In this document: piece by piece, positions 1-7,296 of the stretch | How positions within the stretch are numbered: the first letter of the stretch is position 1 | How the letters are laid out: each line of letters opens with the position of its first letter | Assembly: GCA_036381275.1 (NCBI GenBank) | Contig: DASVDC010000130.1 | Location: 1 to 64,000 of the forward strand | From: UBA7803 sp036381275 | Lineage (GTDB): Bacteria > Pseudomonadota > Gammaproteobacteria > Pseudomonadales > Azotimanducaceae | Length of the DNA: 64,000 bases | Reading direction: 5' to 3' | Notes under the pieces: model-generated | What the model was told of the DNA's origin: nothing | What the model saw: the letters and a program-made list of their open reading frames with translations, nothing else | Database searches by the model: none | Position numbers and translations under genes: made by a program

Positions 1-38
1 CCGAGAAACAGCACGGACGCTACCCACATCAGTGCCAT
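1..38 (-). CDS. Start of a small membrane-protein gene (cut by window edge)
   Basis: Only the first 12 codons lie in the window (MALMWVASVLFL). A perfect AGGAGG ribosome-binding site at 46-51 lies seven bases before the ATG, so this is a real start. The hydrophobic N-terminus suggests a membrane segment or signal peptide. The family cannot be told from this much sequence. It is divergent from the SDR operon. Confidence 0.6.
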   Translation of the reverse strand, partial: MALMWVASVLFL

Positions 39-91
39 GTGGATTCCTCCTGATCGACGATCCGCCCCCGGTGCCGGGCATCATAGCGCAA

Positions 92-118
92 GCGGCCGGG
101 TAGCCGCCGCTCCCACAG
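92..118. repeat. REP-like palindrome half-site, GTGGGAGCGGC family
   Basis: Read on the minus strand this is CTGTGGGAGCGGCGGCTACC and continues, the same head and loop as the element at 48497-48530. Only one arm is well preserved. It sits between two divergent genes. Confidence 0.6.
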
Positions 119-187
119 CCTTGCATGGCAGGGGGTTTTTGACGCATCGTGCCGGAACGGTGCGCGTCGCGGTCGGAGGAGGAGCGG

Positions 188-1057
188 ATGAAGGACGTGG
201 CAGGCAAGGTGGCATTCGTCACCGGCGGTGCGAGCGGCATGGGGCTCGCGATGGTCAGATCGTTCACCGGCGCCGGGATGAAGGTGGCGGTGGCCGACGT
301 CGAGCAGGCGGCGCTCGATCGCGTGGCCGAGGCGTTCGCGGACAGCAACGCCGAGGTGATCACGCTGCGCGTCGACGTCACCGACCGGACCGCGATGGAG
401 CGGGCAGCCGATGCCACCGAGGAAGCGTTCGGCAAGGTCCACGTCGTCTGCAACAACGCGGGCGTCGCGGTGGGCGGGCCGGTGGACGAGATGAGCTACG
501 CCGACTGGGACTGGGTGCTCGGCGTCAATCTCCACGGCGTCGTGAACGGGGTTCAGACCTTCACTCGACGCATCGAAGCGCACGGCGAAGGCGGCCACTT
601 CGTCAACACCGCGTCGATGGCCGGGCACCTGGCGTTGCCCGGAATGGGCATCTATGCCACCACCAAGTTCGCCGTGGTCGGACTGTCGGAGGCGATGCGC
701 GGAGACCTCGCGGCGAAGAACATCGGTGTGTCGGTGCTGTGTCCGGGGGTGGTCCGCACGAACATCTTCGACTCCGGACGCAACCGCCCCGAGTCGCTGC
801 GCGGCGAGCGGGACACGGCGGCACTGCTGCTCGGCGGCGACGAGTCCGACCCGGAGCGCGCCGCCCGCATCGAGGCGATGCTCGCGAGCGCGATGGATCC
901 GGCCGTGGTCGGTGACATGGTTCTGCACGCGATCCAGAACGACGAGCTGTACGTGTTCACCCATCCGGAGATGGCGACCTACACCGAGGCGCGCTGGAAC
1001 GAGATGAACGCGGCGTTCCAGCGTTGGGACGAGTGGCGTCGGCAGCACGGAGTCTGA
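188..1057 (+). CDS. SDR-family oxidoreductase
   Basis: A 289-residue short-chain dehydrogenase/reductase. The Rossmann glycine motif TGGASGMG lies near residue 10, NNAG near 88, the catalytic Ser in NTASMAG, and YATTK near 155. These predict NAD(P)H-dependent alcohol/ketone chemistry on an unknown substrate. The start is set by GGAGGAGGAG just upstream; an in-frame ATG 13 codons earlier lacks such a site. The stop is one base before the next SDR gene, so the two are translated as a pair, followed by an epoxide-hydrolase-like gene. The family is certain, the substrate is not. Confidence 0.9.
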   Translation: MKDVAGKVAFVTGGASGMGLAMVRSFTGAGMKVAVADVEQAALDRVAEAFADSNAEVITLRVDVTDRTAMERAADATEEAFGKVHVVCNNAGVAVGGPVDEMSYADWDWVLGVNLHGVVNGVQTFTRRIEAHGEGGHFVNTASMAGHLALPGMGIYATTKFAVVGLSEAMRGDLAAKNIGVSVLCPGVVRTNIFDSGRNRPESLRGERDTAALLLGGDESDPERAARIEAMLASAMDPAVVGDMVLHAIQNDELYVFTHPEMATYTEARWNEMNAAFQRWDEWRRQHGV

Positions 1058-1058
1058 G

Positions 1059-1874
1059 ATGGCACGACTCGGGGGCAAGACCGCACTCATCACCGGCGCC
1101 GCGCGCGGGCTCGGCGCGCAGATCGCCCGGCGCATGGCCGAGGAAGGCGCCCGGGTCATCGTCAACGACCTGAGCCTCGGCGCCGCGCGCGCCGCCGCCG
1201 AGCCCCTCGGCGGCGAGGCCGTCGCCTGCGACGTGAGCGACTCCGGCGCGGTGGCGGCGATGTTCGAAGAGGTGGCGAAGCTGACGCCGACGCTGGACAT
1301 CCTGGTGAACAACGCCGGGATCAGCGGCATGGAAGGCGACAACGCGGCGCGCGAGCGCATCGCACAGCTCGCCGAGACGATCGCGCGCGGCGAAGAGCCG
1401 GAAGAACCGCTCGACGGCGGCATCGTCGGCGTCAGCGACGAGCAGTGGCGGCGGATGCTGGCCGTGCACATGGACGGCACCTTCTTCTGCTGTCGAGAAG
1501 CGGTGAAGCTGATGCGGCCGGCCCGGCGCGGCAGCATCATCAACATGGGCAGCATCATGGGCACCTTCGGCCGCGCCGGCGGCGTCGCCTACTGCGCCGC
1601 GAAGGCGGGCATCCTCGGCTTCACCCGGGCGCTGGCCCACGAGCTCGCACGCTACGACATACGGGTCAACGCGCTCGCTCCGGGCTGGATCCGCACCGAC
1701 ATGACCGACCCGCTGAAGCCGCTGCACCCGATGCTCGAGATGCAGACGCCGCTCGGCCGGCTCGGCGAGCCCGACGATATCGCCTGGGCGGCCGTCTACC
1801 TCGCGAGCGACGAGTCCCGCTTCGTCACGGGTCAGACGCTGTCGCCGAACGGCGGCTGGTACATGAGCCAGTAG
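1059..1874 (+). CDS. SDR-family oxidoreductase
   Basis: A 271-residue classical SDR: TGAARGLG cofactor loop at the N-terminus, NNAG near residue 85, Ser in GSIMG, YCAAK active site, and a C-terminal TGQTLSPNGGW typical of the family. An insertion after the NNAG strand (about residues 90-125, rich in charged residues) lengthens the substrate region relative to FabG-like enzymes. It starts one base after the preceding SDR stops. Together with the downstream alpha/beta hydrolase it suggests a short catabolic operon for an alicyclic or lipid-like substrate; that role is inferred from neighbours only. Confidence 0.9.
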   Translation: MARLGGKTALITGAARGLGAQIARRMAEEGARVIVNDLSLGAARAAAEPLGGEAVACDVSDSGAVAAMFEEVAKLTPTLDILVNNAGISGMEGDNAARERIAQLAETIARGEEPEEPLDGGIVGVSDEQWRRMLAVHMDGTFFCCREAVKLMRPARRGSIINMGSIMGTFGRAGGVAYCAAKAGILGFTRALAHELARYDIRVNALAPGWIRTDMTDPLKPLHPMLEMQTPLGRLGEPDDIAWAAVYLASDESRFVTGQTLSPNGGWYMSQ

Positions 1875-1906
1875 CCGGTGCGCTTCCACGGATTGCGGAG
1901 GTTCGA

Positions 1907-2848
1907 GTGAGCGACTTTCCCGAAGCACGCTTCGTCGACGTCAACGGCGTGCGCCTCGAGGTGTTCTGTGCCGGCGAGGGCGGCGGCGCCGGGCCGATCG
2001 TGCTGTGCCACGGCTGGCCGGAGCTCGCCTATTCCTGGCGCCATCAGATTCCCGCGCTGGTCGAGGCCGGCTACCACGTGATCGCGCCGAATCAGCGCGG
2101 GTACGGGCGCTCGAGCCGGCCCGTGCCGGTGGAAGCCTACGACATCCACCACCTGTGCGGCGATCTGACCGCGCTGCTCGACCATTTCGGCTATCGCGAC
2201 GCGGTCTTCGTCGGCCACGACTGGGGCGCGATCGTGGTCTGGAACCTGGCGATGCTGCACCCCGCGCGGGTGAGCCGCGTGATCAACCTGAGCGTGCCGC
2301 TCCTGGTGCGCGGGCCGCGCGACTGGGTCAGCTTCTGGGAAGAGCAGCTCGGCGGCGATTTCTACATCGTGCACTTCAACCGTCAGCTCGGGGTCGCCGA
2401 CCGCGTCTTCCACGAGAACACCGAGCGCTTCCTCGGCAACCTCTACCGCACCCGGCAGTGGGAAGCGCCGCCGCGCACCCCCGCGCCCGGCATGCCGCTG
2501 ATCAACCTCGCGCTCGCGGACGACGCGCCCGGCGAGCCGCTGATGAGCCCGGAGGAGCTCGCCGTGTTCGTGGACGCGTTCCGTCACTCGGGCTTCACCG
2601 GCGGCATCAACTGGTACCGCAACTTCACCCGCAACTGGCAGACCACGGCCGACGTGCCGCAACGCGTGGAGCAGCCGGCGCTGATGATCCACGGCCGCTA
2701 CGACGTCGTGCCGCCGAACCCGAATCTCGCGCAGTACGTGCCGAACGTCGAGACCCACACGCTCGACTGCGGCCACTGGATTCAGCAGGAGCGGCCGGCC
2801 GAGACCAACCGGCTGATGCTCGACTGGCTGGCGCGAACCGGCCGCTGA
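1907..2848 (+). CDS. Alpha/beta hydrolase, epoxide hydrolase type
   Basis: A 313-residue protein with the epoxide-hydrolase signature set. It has the oxyanion motif HGWP, nucleophile elbow GHDWGA with Asp rather than Ser, a cap domain, acid in GRYDVV, and the C-terminal His in DCGHWIQQERP. The Asp nucleophile points to epoxide or haloalkane hydrolysis rather than an esterase. The GTG start at 1907 follows GCGGAGG; the frame is open much farther upstream but overlaps the SDR gene. It is the third gene of the operon and ends 11 bases from the convergent MAPEG gene. Confidence 0.85.
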   Translation: MSDFPEARFVDVNGVRLEVFCAGEGGGAGPIVLCHGWPELAYSWRHQIPALVEAGYHVIAPNQRGYGRSSRPVPVEAYDIHHLCGDLTALLDHFGYRDAVFVGHDWGAIVVWNLAMLHPARVSRVINLSVPLLVRGPRDWVSFWEEQLGGDFYIVHFNRQLGVADRVFHENTERFLGNLYRTRQWEAPPRTPAPGMPLINLALADDAPGEPLMSPEELAVFVDAFRHSGFTGGINWYRNFTRNWQTTADVPQRVEQPALMIHGRYDVVPPNPNLAQYVPNVETHTLDCGHWIQQERPAETNRLMLDWLARTGR

Positions 2849-2859
2849 CGGCCGCCGCT

Positions 2860-3246
2860 TCAGACCATCGCGACCAGCGCGCCGACGAGGCCGCCGAGGA
2901 GCAGCGCGACGTTCGCCACCATCGTGATCAGCATGCCGGGACCGCGGCTCGCCGGATCCCGCGCGTACGCGCGGAAGTACACGGCGCGGCCGATCAGGAA
3001 CGCCACTCCGGCGGCGACCGCGTAGATCTCGTGCACGAACCAGCCGGCCGCGTAGAGCGCCGGCAGGAACACGATGAGCTGCTCCAGCGTGTTGTAGTGC
3101 GCGCGGAACACCCGTTCGAAGCCTTCGTCGCCGGTGACCGCCGGCGCGGCGAGCCCGCTGCGGGTACGCGCCCGCCCCACCTCGATTCCGAAGTACAGGT
3201 ACTCGATCAGCGCCAGCATCGCGATCGCCGTGACCGCTGCCATCAT
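2860..3246 (-). CDS. MAPEG-family membrane protein
   Basis: A 128-residue protein with four hydrophobic segments. It carries the MAPEG-like stretch FRAHYNTLEQLIVFLPALY and later AYARDPASRGPG. The family comprises membrane-associated eicosanoid/glutathione metabolism proteins; bacterial members are mostly uncharacterised, some with glutathione transferase activity. Its ATG overlaps the stop of the upstream thioesterase gene (ATGA), so the two are coupled. Function beyond family membership is unknown. Confidence 0.8.
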   Translation of the reverse strand: MMAAVTAIAMLALIEYLYFGIEVGRARTRSGLAAPAVTGDEGFERVFRAHYNTLEQLIVFLPALYAAGWFVHEIYAVAAGVAFLIGRAVYFRAYARDPASRGPGMLITMVANVALLLGGLVGALVAMV

Positions 3247-3683
3247 TCCCTCCTCGTGCCCGGTTCCGGGTCCTGAATCATGAACGAGCCGGTGGACTCC
3301 GCCACCACCTCACCGGTGTCCTGGCGGATCACCCGGCCCTCCATCACCGCGAGCCGTCCCTTGCGGCGGGCACAGCGGCCCTCCAGGCGCACCAGCGTCC
3401 CGAGCGGAAGCTGCGCCCGATAACGGACCTCGGCGCGCGCGGTGAAGCACATGTGACCCTTGAGCCACAGCCAGTTGGCCATCACGTCGTCGAGCAGGCT
3501 GAACAGGATGCCGCCGTGCGTCAGCTTGTCGTAGCCGCGGTGATGCTCGCCGGGCGTGAACTCGCCGACGCAGACGTCTCCGTCGAGGCCGAAGCGCACC
3601 TTCAGGCCGACGGGGTTTCCCGGCCCGCATACGAAACAATGGTTGGCGGGCGCCTGCATCAGGTCCCGACGTTCTGCGCTCAT
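3243..3683 (-). CDS. PaaI-like hotdog thioesterase
   Basis: A 146-residue single hotdog-fold protein. It has the N-terminal NHCFVCGPGNPVGLKVRF motif common to a PaaI-like subgroup, then GGILFSLLDDVMA, where the Asp is the expected catalytic residue on the long helix. It probably hydrolyses an acyl-CoA thioester. It is translationally coupled to the MAPEG gene and divergent from the NUDIX gene with only 39 bases between starts, which must hold both promoters. A longer upstream reading frame exists but is antisense to the NUDIX gene. Confidence 0.8.
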   Translation of the reverse strand: MSAERRDLMQAPANHCFVCGPGNPVGLKVRFGLDGDVCVGEFTPGEHHRGYDKLTHGGILFSLLDDVMANWLWLKGHMCFTARAEVRYRAQLPLGTLVRLEGRCARRKGRLAVMEGRVIRQDTGEVVAESTGSFMIQDPEPGTRRE

Positions 3684-3722
3684 CCGTGCACCTTCCGGGT
3701 CGAGCCGCCTATCATAGCGGAC

Positions 3723-4328
3723 GTGTACCAGCTCGACTTCATTCGCCGGCGCCTCGCCGCCCATCAGCCCGCGCGGCATCCGGCCGGCGAACACACCCGC
3801 CTCGCCGCCGTGGCGGTGATCCTGCGTCAGCTCCCCGAGGACGTGCACGTGCTGTTCATCAAGCGCGCCGAGAAGCGCGGCGACCCCTGGTCCGGGCACA
3901 TGGCGTTCCCGGGCGGGCATCGCGACCCGGGCGATGCGAGCAATCGCGCCGCGGCGGAACGCGAGACCCGGGAAGAGATCGGTCTCGACCTGTCGCAGGC
4001 CGAGTATCTCGGCACGCTCGACCAGCAGCACGCGTCCCCGCGCGGGCGGATGCTGGACATGATCATCGAGCCGCACGTCTACGCGGTCGACGAGGTGGGC
4101 ACCCTGCGGCCGAACTACGAGGTCGAAGAGATCGTCTGGAGCCCGCTGTCGCCCCTCGTCAGCAACGTCTGCCACGACACCGAGACCTGGCCGCTGGCCG
4201 GGAGCGCCACCGTGTTCGACGGCTTTCGCCTCACGGGCGGCCATTTCGTCTGGGGGCTCACCTATCGTATGCTCAAGTCACTGTTCACCGCCCTCGATCC
4301 CGGGTGGCGCGCCGCCGACCGGAGCTGA
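3723..4328 (+). CDS. NUDIX hydrolase, CoA-pyrophosphatase (NudL/YeaB) type
   Basis: A 201-residue protein. The Nudix box runs FPGGHRDPGDAS ... ERETREEIGL; the preceding FPGG and PGD spacing match the NudL/YeaB subgroup that cleaves CoA and derivatives. The core of the box, RETREEIG, is intact. The GTG at 3723 is chosen because the frame further left is antisense to the thioesterase. It may share substrates (acyl-CoA) with the divergent thioesterase. The next gene begins 56 bases downstream. Confidence 0.8.
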   Translation: MYQLDFIRRRLAAHQPARHPAGEHTRLAAVAVILRQLPEDVHVLFIKRAEKRGDPWSGHMAFPGGHRDPGDASNRAAAERETREEIGLDLSQAEYLGTLDQQHASPRGRMLDMIIEPHVYAVDEVGTLRPNYEVEEIVWSPLSPLVSNVCHDTETWPLAGSATVFDGFRLTGGHFVWGLTYRMLKSLFTALDPGWRAADRS

Positions 4329-4384
4329 TTCCGGAGCGGCCGAGGTACGTCGTCACCCGATCGTCCCGCAGGTCAGGAGGTAGC

Positions 4385-5308
4385 TTGGCTGGTTCGAACC
4401 TGAGCAGGAAGCTCATACTCAAGGTGGGTCGGAAGAGTCGGCGCGCGTTCAACCGGATGATGGTCGGCTCCTCCGTGCTCGGCGATCCGGAGGTGTTTTC
4501 CCCGTCGGTGTTCCCGTGGGTGCTCACCCTGGAAGCGAACCTCGCCGTGATCCAGGCCGAGCTCGCCGCGGTGATGGAAGACGGCGACGCGCTGCCGGGG
4601 GTCGAAGACATCTCCCCCGACCATTCCCGGATCGCCCGGGAGCGGCGCTGGCGCTCGTTCTTCCTGCACGCCTACGGCTACCGCAGCGAGCCGGCGTGTG
4701 CGCTGTGCCCGCGCACCGCGGCGCTGGTCGACACGATTCCCGACCTCGAGACCGCGTTCTTCTCGGTGCTCCGGCCGGGCGCGCACCTGCCGAAGCATCG
4801 GGGCGTGACCAAGGCGCTGATCACCTGTCACCTGCCGCTGATGGTACCCGACGATGCCGCGAACTGCTGGATCGAGGTGAGCGGCCGGCGCTACCACTGG
4901 GAGGTGGGCAAGACCTTCGTGTTCGACGACACGCGCGTGCACGAGGTGCGCAACGACACCGACCAGATCCGCGTGGTGCTGCTGATCCACGTACGCCGGC
5001 CGCTCCGCTTCCCGGGCCGGCTCGCGGGAACGGCGTTCCTGACCGCGGTCAAGCGCAGTCCCTTCATCAGGGACGGCGTGCGCAACCAGCAGGCGTTCGA
5101 GCAGAGTTACCTGATCCCGCGGCTGCAGTCGCGGTCATTCCTCGGACCGGTAGTTCCAGCCGTGGAAGTCCGCGATGGCGAGCCCGGCGGCCACGCTGGT
5201 GAACGGGTCGTGGTCGACCACCCGGCCGGGGAAGCGCGCCTCCAGGATGCGGCGCACGGCGGGAATCAGGCTCGAGCCTCCGGTGCGCAGCACCACGTCG
5301 ATCGCTGA
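4385..5308 (+). CDS. Aspartyl/asparaginyl beta-hydroxylase-domain protein
   Basis: A 307-residue AspH/LpxO-like 2-oxoglutarate-Fe(II) oxygenase. Iron ligands are visible as H138 in KHRG (Gly replaces the usual Asp, as in AspH) and H186 in DDTRVHEVRN; the 2OG-binding Arg is probably in QIRVVLL. A CxxC pair (CALCPRTAALVD) also occurs in the TPR-fused homologue at 55551-56738. The TTG start at 4385 lies four bases after AGGAGG. No signal peptide. Oddity: the last 57 residues overlap the 3' end of the convergent Hsp70 gene and look like antisense coding, so the ancestral stop was probably near 5150. Substrate (protein Asp/Asn or lipid A acyl chain) unknown. Confidence 0.8.
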   Translation: MAGSNLSRKLILKVGRKSRRAFNRMMVGSSVLGDPEVFSPSVFPWVLTLEANLAVIQAELAAVMEDGDALPGVEDISPDHSRIARERRWRSFFLHAYGYRSEPACALCPRTAALVDTIPDLETAFFSVLRPGAHLPKHRGVTKALITCHLPLMVPDDAANCWIEVSGRRYHWEVGKTFVFDDTRVHEVRNDTDQIRVVLLIHVRRPLRFPGRLAGTAFLTAVKRSPFIRDGVRNQQAFEQSYLIPRLQSRSFLGPVVPAVEVRDGEPGGHAGERVVVDHPAGEARLQDAAHGGNQARASGAQHHVDR

Positions 5309-6535
5309 CGCCTGCAGCCGCGCCCGCACGAGCGTCTGATCGAGCGCCTGGCCGACCCGGTCGAGCAGGTCGCCGATCAGGCGCTCGAACCCCGCGCGCG
5401 TGAGCCGGATCTCCACGTCGAGTTCCGGTATGTCGAGCACCGCGTGCTCCTCGTAGGAAAGGCGGGCCTTGAAGTCCTTGATCGCCTGGAACACCAGGTA
5501 GCTCAGATTCCGCTGAATCAGCTCGTTCAGACGCCGGAACTTCTCGCTTCCCGGCCCGCCCTGAGCCAGCCGTTCCAGCACCGGCGTGGTGTACCGGTTC
5601 TGATTGAGCGTGTAGGTGACGGCCCAGTTGAGCAGCAGCTCCTCGTAGTCCTCGAACGGAAACTCGGTCTCGATCTCCCGGTCCATGCCGCGGCGCCGCC
5701 AGCGCTCGCCCTTGCCGAGGTACGGAAACAAGAGCTCGCGGAACAGCCGCTGATCGATGTGATCGCCGCCGAGCGCGATGCCGTGCGTGGTCACCACTTC
5801 CAGCTTGCCGCCGCGGCGGCGCAGCACCGAGAAGTCCAGCGTGCCGCCCCCGAAATCGAGCGTCAGCACATGCTCGCCGGCACCGTCCGGATTGGCGGTC
5901 AGGTAGCTGACCGCCGCGGCGATCGGCTCGGGCTGGAAGTGCTGGCGGGTGATCCCCGCGTATTTGTACGCCTCGCTGAGCCGCGCCAGCGCCGTCTGGT
6001 TGCGGAACTCCTCGCGTCCTTCGAACGTCACCGGATGACCGAGGTGCGCTTCTTCGCACGGATTCACGTGCTGCTCCACCGCTTTGCGTATCCGCAGCAG
6101 AATCGGCGTGATCAGCGCGACCAGTCGGAACGGGTGGTCGAAGACCATCAGCCGCCGCACGCGGCTGTCGCCGAGCAGCCGCTTGGTGCCGCGGAACAGC
6201 CGCCCCTGCAGCCCGCTGTCCACCAGCGGCTTGCCGTAGATCCTCTGCGTGGTGGTCTCGACCGGCGCGGGATTCTCCGAATCGCCGTGCTCGACGAACT
6301 GACTCGTCTCGGCGATCACCTCGGGAATCAGCTCGACCGTGCGGCCGGTGTTGTCCTCGATGTAGCGATCGATCGCGGCCTGGCCGGTGAGCGTCTTCAG
6401 CTCCCGGTCGATGTAGGTCGCCGACGGCATGATCGGATCGTCGCCTTCCAGCCCCACGAGCACCACGCGCTCGCCGTCGTAGACGGCGGCCGCGGAGTTC
6501 GTGGTTCCGAAATCGATGCCGACACCGATCCTCAC
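5135..6535 (-). CDS. Hsp70-family ATPase lacking the substrate-binding domain (YegD-like)
   Basis: A 466-residue Hsp70/actin-fold ATPase. Phosphate-1 motif GIDFGTTNSA is at the N-terminus, phosphate-2 LTLDFGGGTLDFSV is near residue 220, and the adenosine motif RTGGSSLIPAVRRIL is near 425. DnaK is about 640 residues; here the chain ends just after the nucleotide domain, so the peptide-binding domain is missing, as in E. coli YegD. It probably acts as a specialised chaperone or ATPase. MsrA follows upstream on the same strand (24-base gap), so a protein-repair operon is plausible. Confidence 0.85.
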   Translation of the reverse strand: MRIGVGIDFGTTNSAAAVYDGERVVLVGLEGDDPIMPSATYIDRELKTLTGQAAIDRYIEDNTGRTVELIPEVIAETSQFVEHGDSENPAPVETTTQRIYGKPLVDSGLQGRLFRGTKRLLGDSRVRRLMVFDHPFRLVALITPILLRIRKAVEQHVNPCEEAHLGHPVTFEGREEFRNQTALARLSEAYKYAGITRQHFQPEPIAAAVSYLTANPDGAGEHVLTLDFGGGTLDFSVLRRRGGKLEVVTTHGIALGGDHIDQRLFRELLFPYLGKGERWRRRGMDREIETEFPFEDYEELLLNWAVTYTLNQNRYTTPVLERLAQGGPGSEKFRRLNELIQRNLSYLVFQAIKDFKARLSYEEHAVLDIPELDVEIRLTRAGFERLIGDLLDRVGQALDQTLVRARLQASAIDVVLRTGGSSLIPAVRRILEARFPGRVVDHDPFTSVAAGLAIADFHGWNYRSEE

Positions 6536-6559
6536 ACCGAGCCGCCGGCGCGCACGACT

Positions 6560-7213
6560 TCAGCCCGTCTTCACGAGCGGTTCGACGTTGCAGCCGACTC
6601 CGGTTCCGCCGAGGCCGCAATAGCCGTTCGGCACCTTGGCCAGGTACTGCTGATGGTAGGACTCCGCGTAGTAGAACTCCCCGGCCGGGCGGATCTCGGT
6701 GGTGATCCGGCCGAAACCGGCCGCGGTCAGCGCCCGCTGATACTCGTCCCGGGAGCGTTCCGCGAGCTCCTGCTGCTCGGCATCGAAGGTATGGATCACC
6801 GAGCGGTACTGGGTGCCGATGTCGTTGCCCTGGCGCATGCCCTGCGTCGGATCGTGGGACTCCCAGAACACCTTCAGCAGATCGGCGTAGCTGATGCGCT
6901 GCGGGTCGTACGCCACCAGCACCACCTCCGCGTGCCCGGTGCGGCCCGAGCAGACTTCCTCGTAGGTGGGATTCGGCGTGATGCCGCCGGCATAGCCGAC
7001 CGCCGTCGTGAACACGCCGGGCGTCTGCCAGAAACGCCGCTCGGCGCCCCAGAAGCAGCCGAGCCCGAACACGGCCTGGCGGATGCCGTCGGGGAACGGC
7101 GGCTTCAGCGGTGCACCGCTCACGTAGTGAGCGCTCGGCACCGGCATCCGGGCGTCCCGACCGGGCAGCGCATCCTGCGCCGACGGCATGCGGAGTTTTT
7201 GCTCCAGACCCAT
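6560..7213 (-). CDS. msrA: Peptide methionine-S-sulfoxide reductase
   Basis: A 217-residue MsrA that reduces the S-epimer of methionine sulfoxide. The active-site motif is GCFWGAE with C53 as nucleophile, followed by TAVGYAGG and the conserved GHAEVV. The C-terminal GYCGLGGTGVGCN carries resolving cysteines. The ATG at 7213 is preferred; an in-frame TTG two codons earlier has no better ribosome site. It lies upstream of the Hsp70-like gene on the same strand. No signal peptide, so cytosolic. Confidence 0.93.
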   Translation of the reverse strand: MGLEQKLRMPSAQDALPGRDARMPVPSAHYVSGAPLKPPFPDGIRQAVFGLGCFWGAERRFWQTPGVFTTAVGYAGGITPNPTYEEVCSGRTGHAEVVLVAYDPQRISYADLLKVFWESHDPTQGMRQGNDIGTQYRSVIHTFDAEQQELAERSRDEYQRALTAAGFGRITTEIRPAGEFYYAESYHQQYLAKVPNGYCGLGGTGVGCNVEPLVKTG

Positions 7214-7260
7214 GTCCAAGACCCTGGCGACAACTCGTGCTGACGCACCGAATCATACCT

Positions 7261-7289
7261 TTCACCCCATTCCACACAAGTGCTATAAG
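7261..7289 (+). promoter_or_regulatory. Possible sigma70 promoter for the Sel1 lipoprotein gene
   Basis: TTCACC (7261-7266), a 17-base spacer, then TATAAG (7284-7289). The start codon at 7297 is so close that the predicted transcript would be nearly leaderless, and the -10 overlaps a weak AAGG ribosome site. Weak evidence. Confidence 0.3.
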
Positions 7290-7296
7290 GCCCGAT

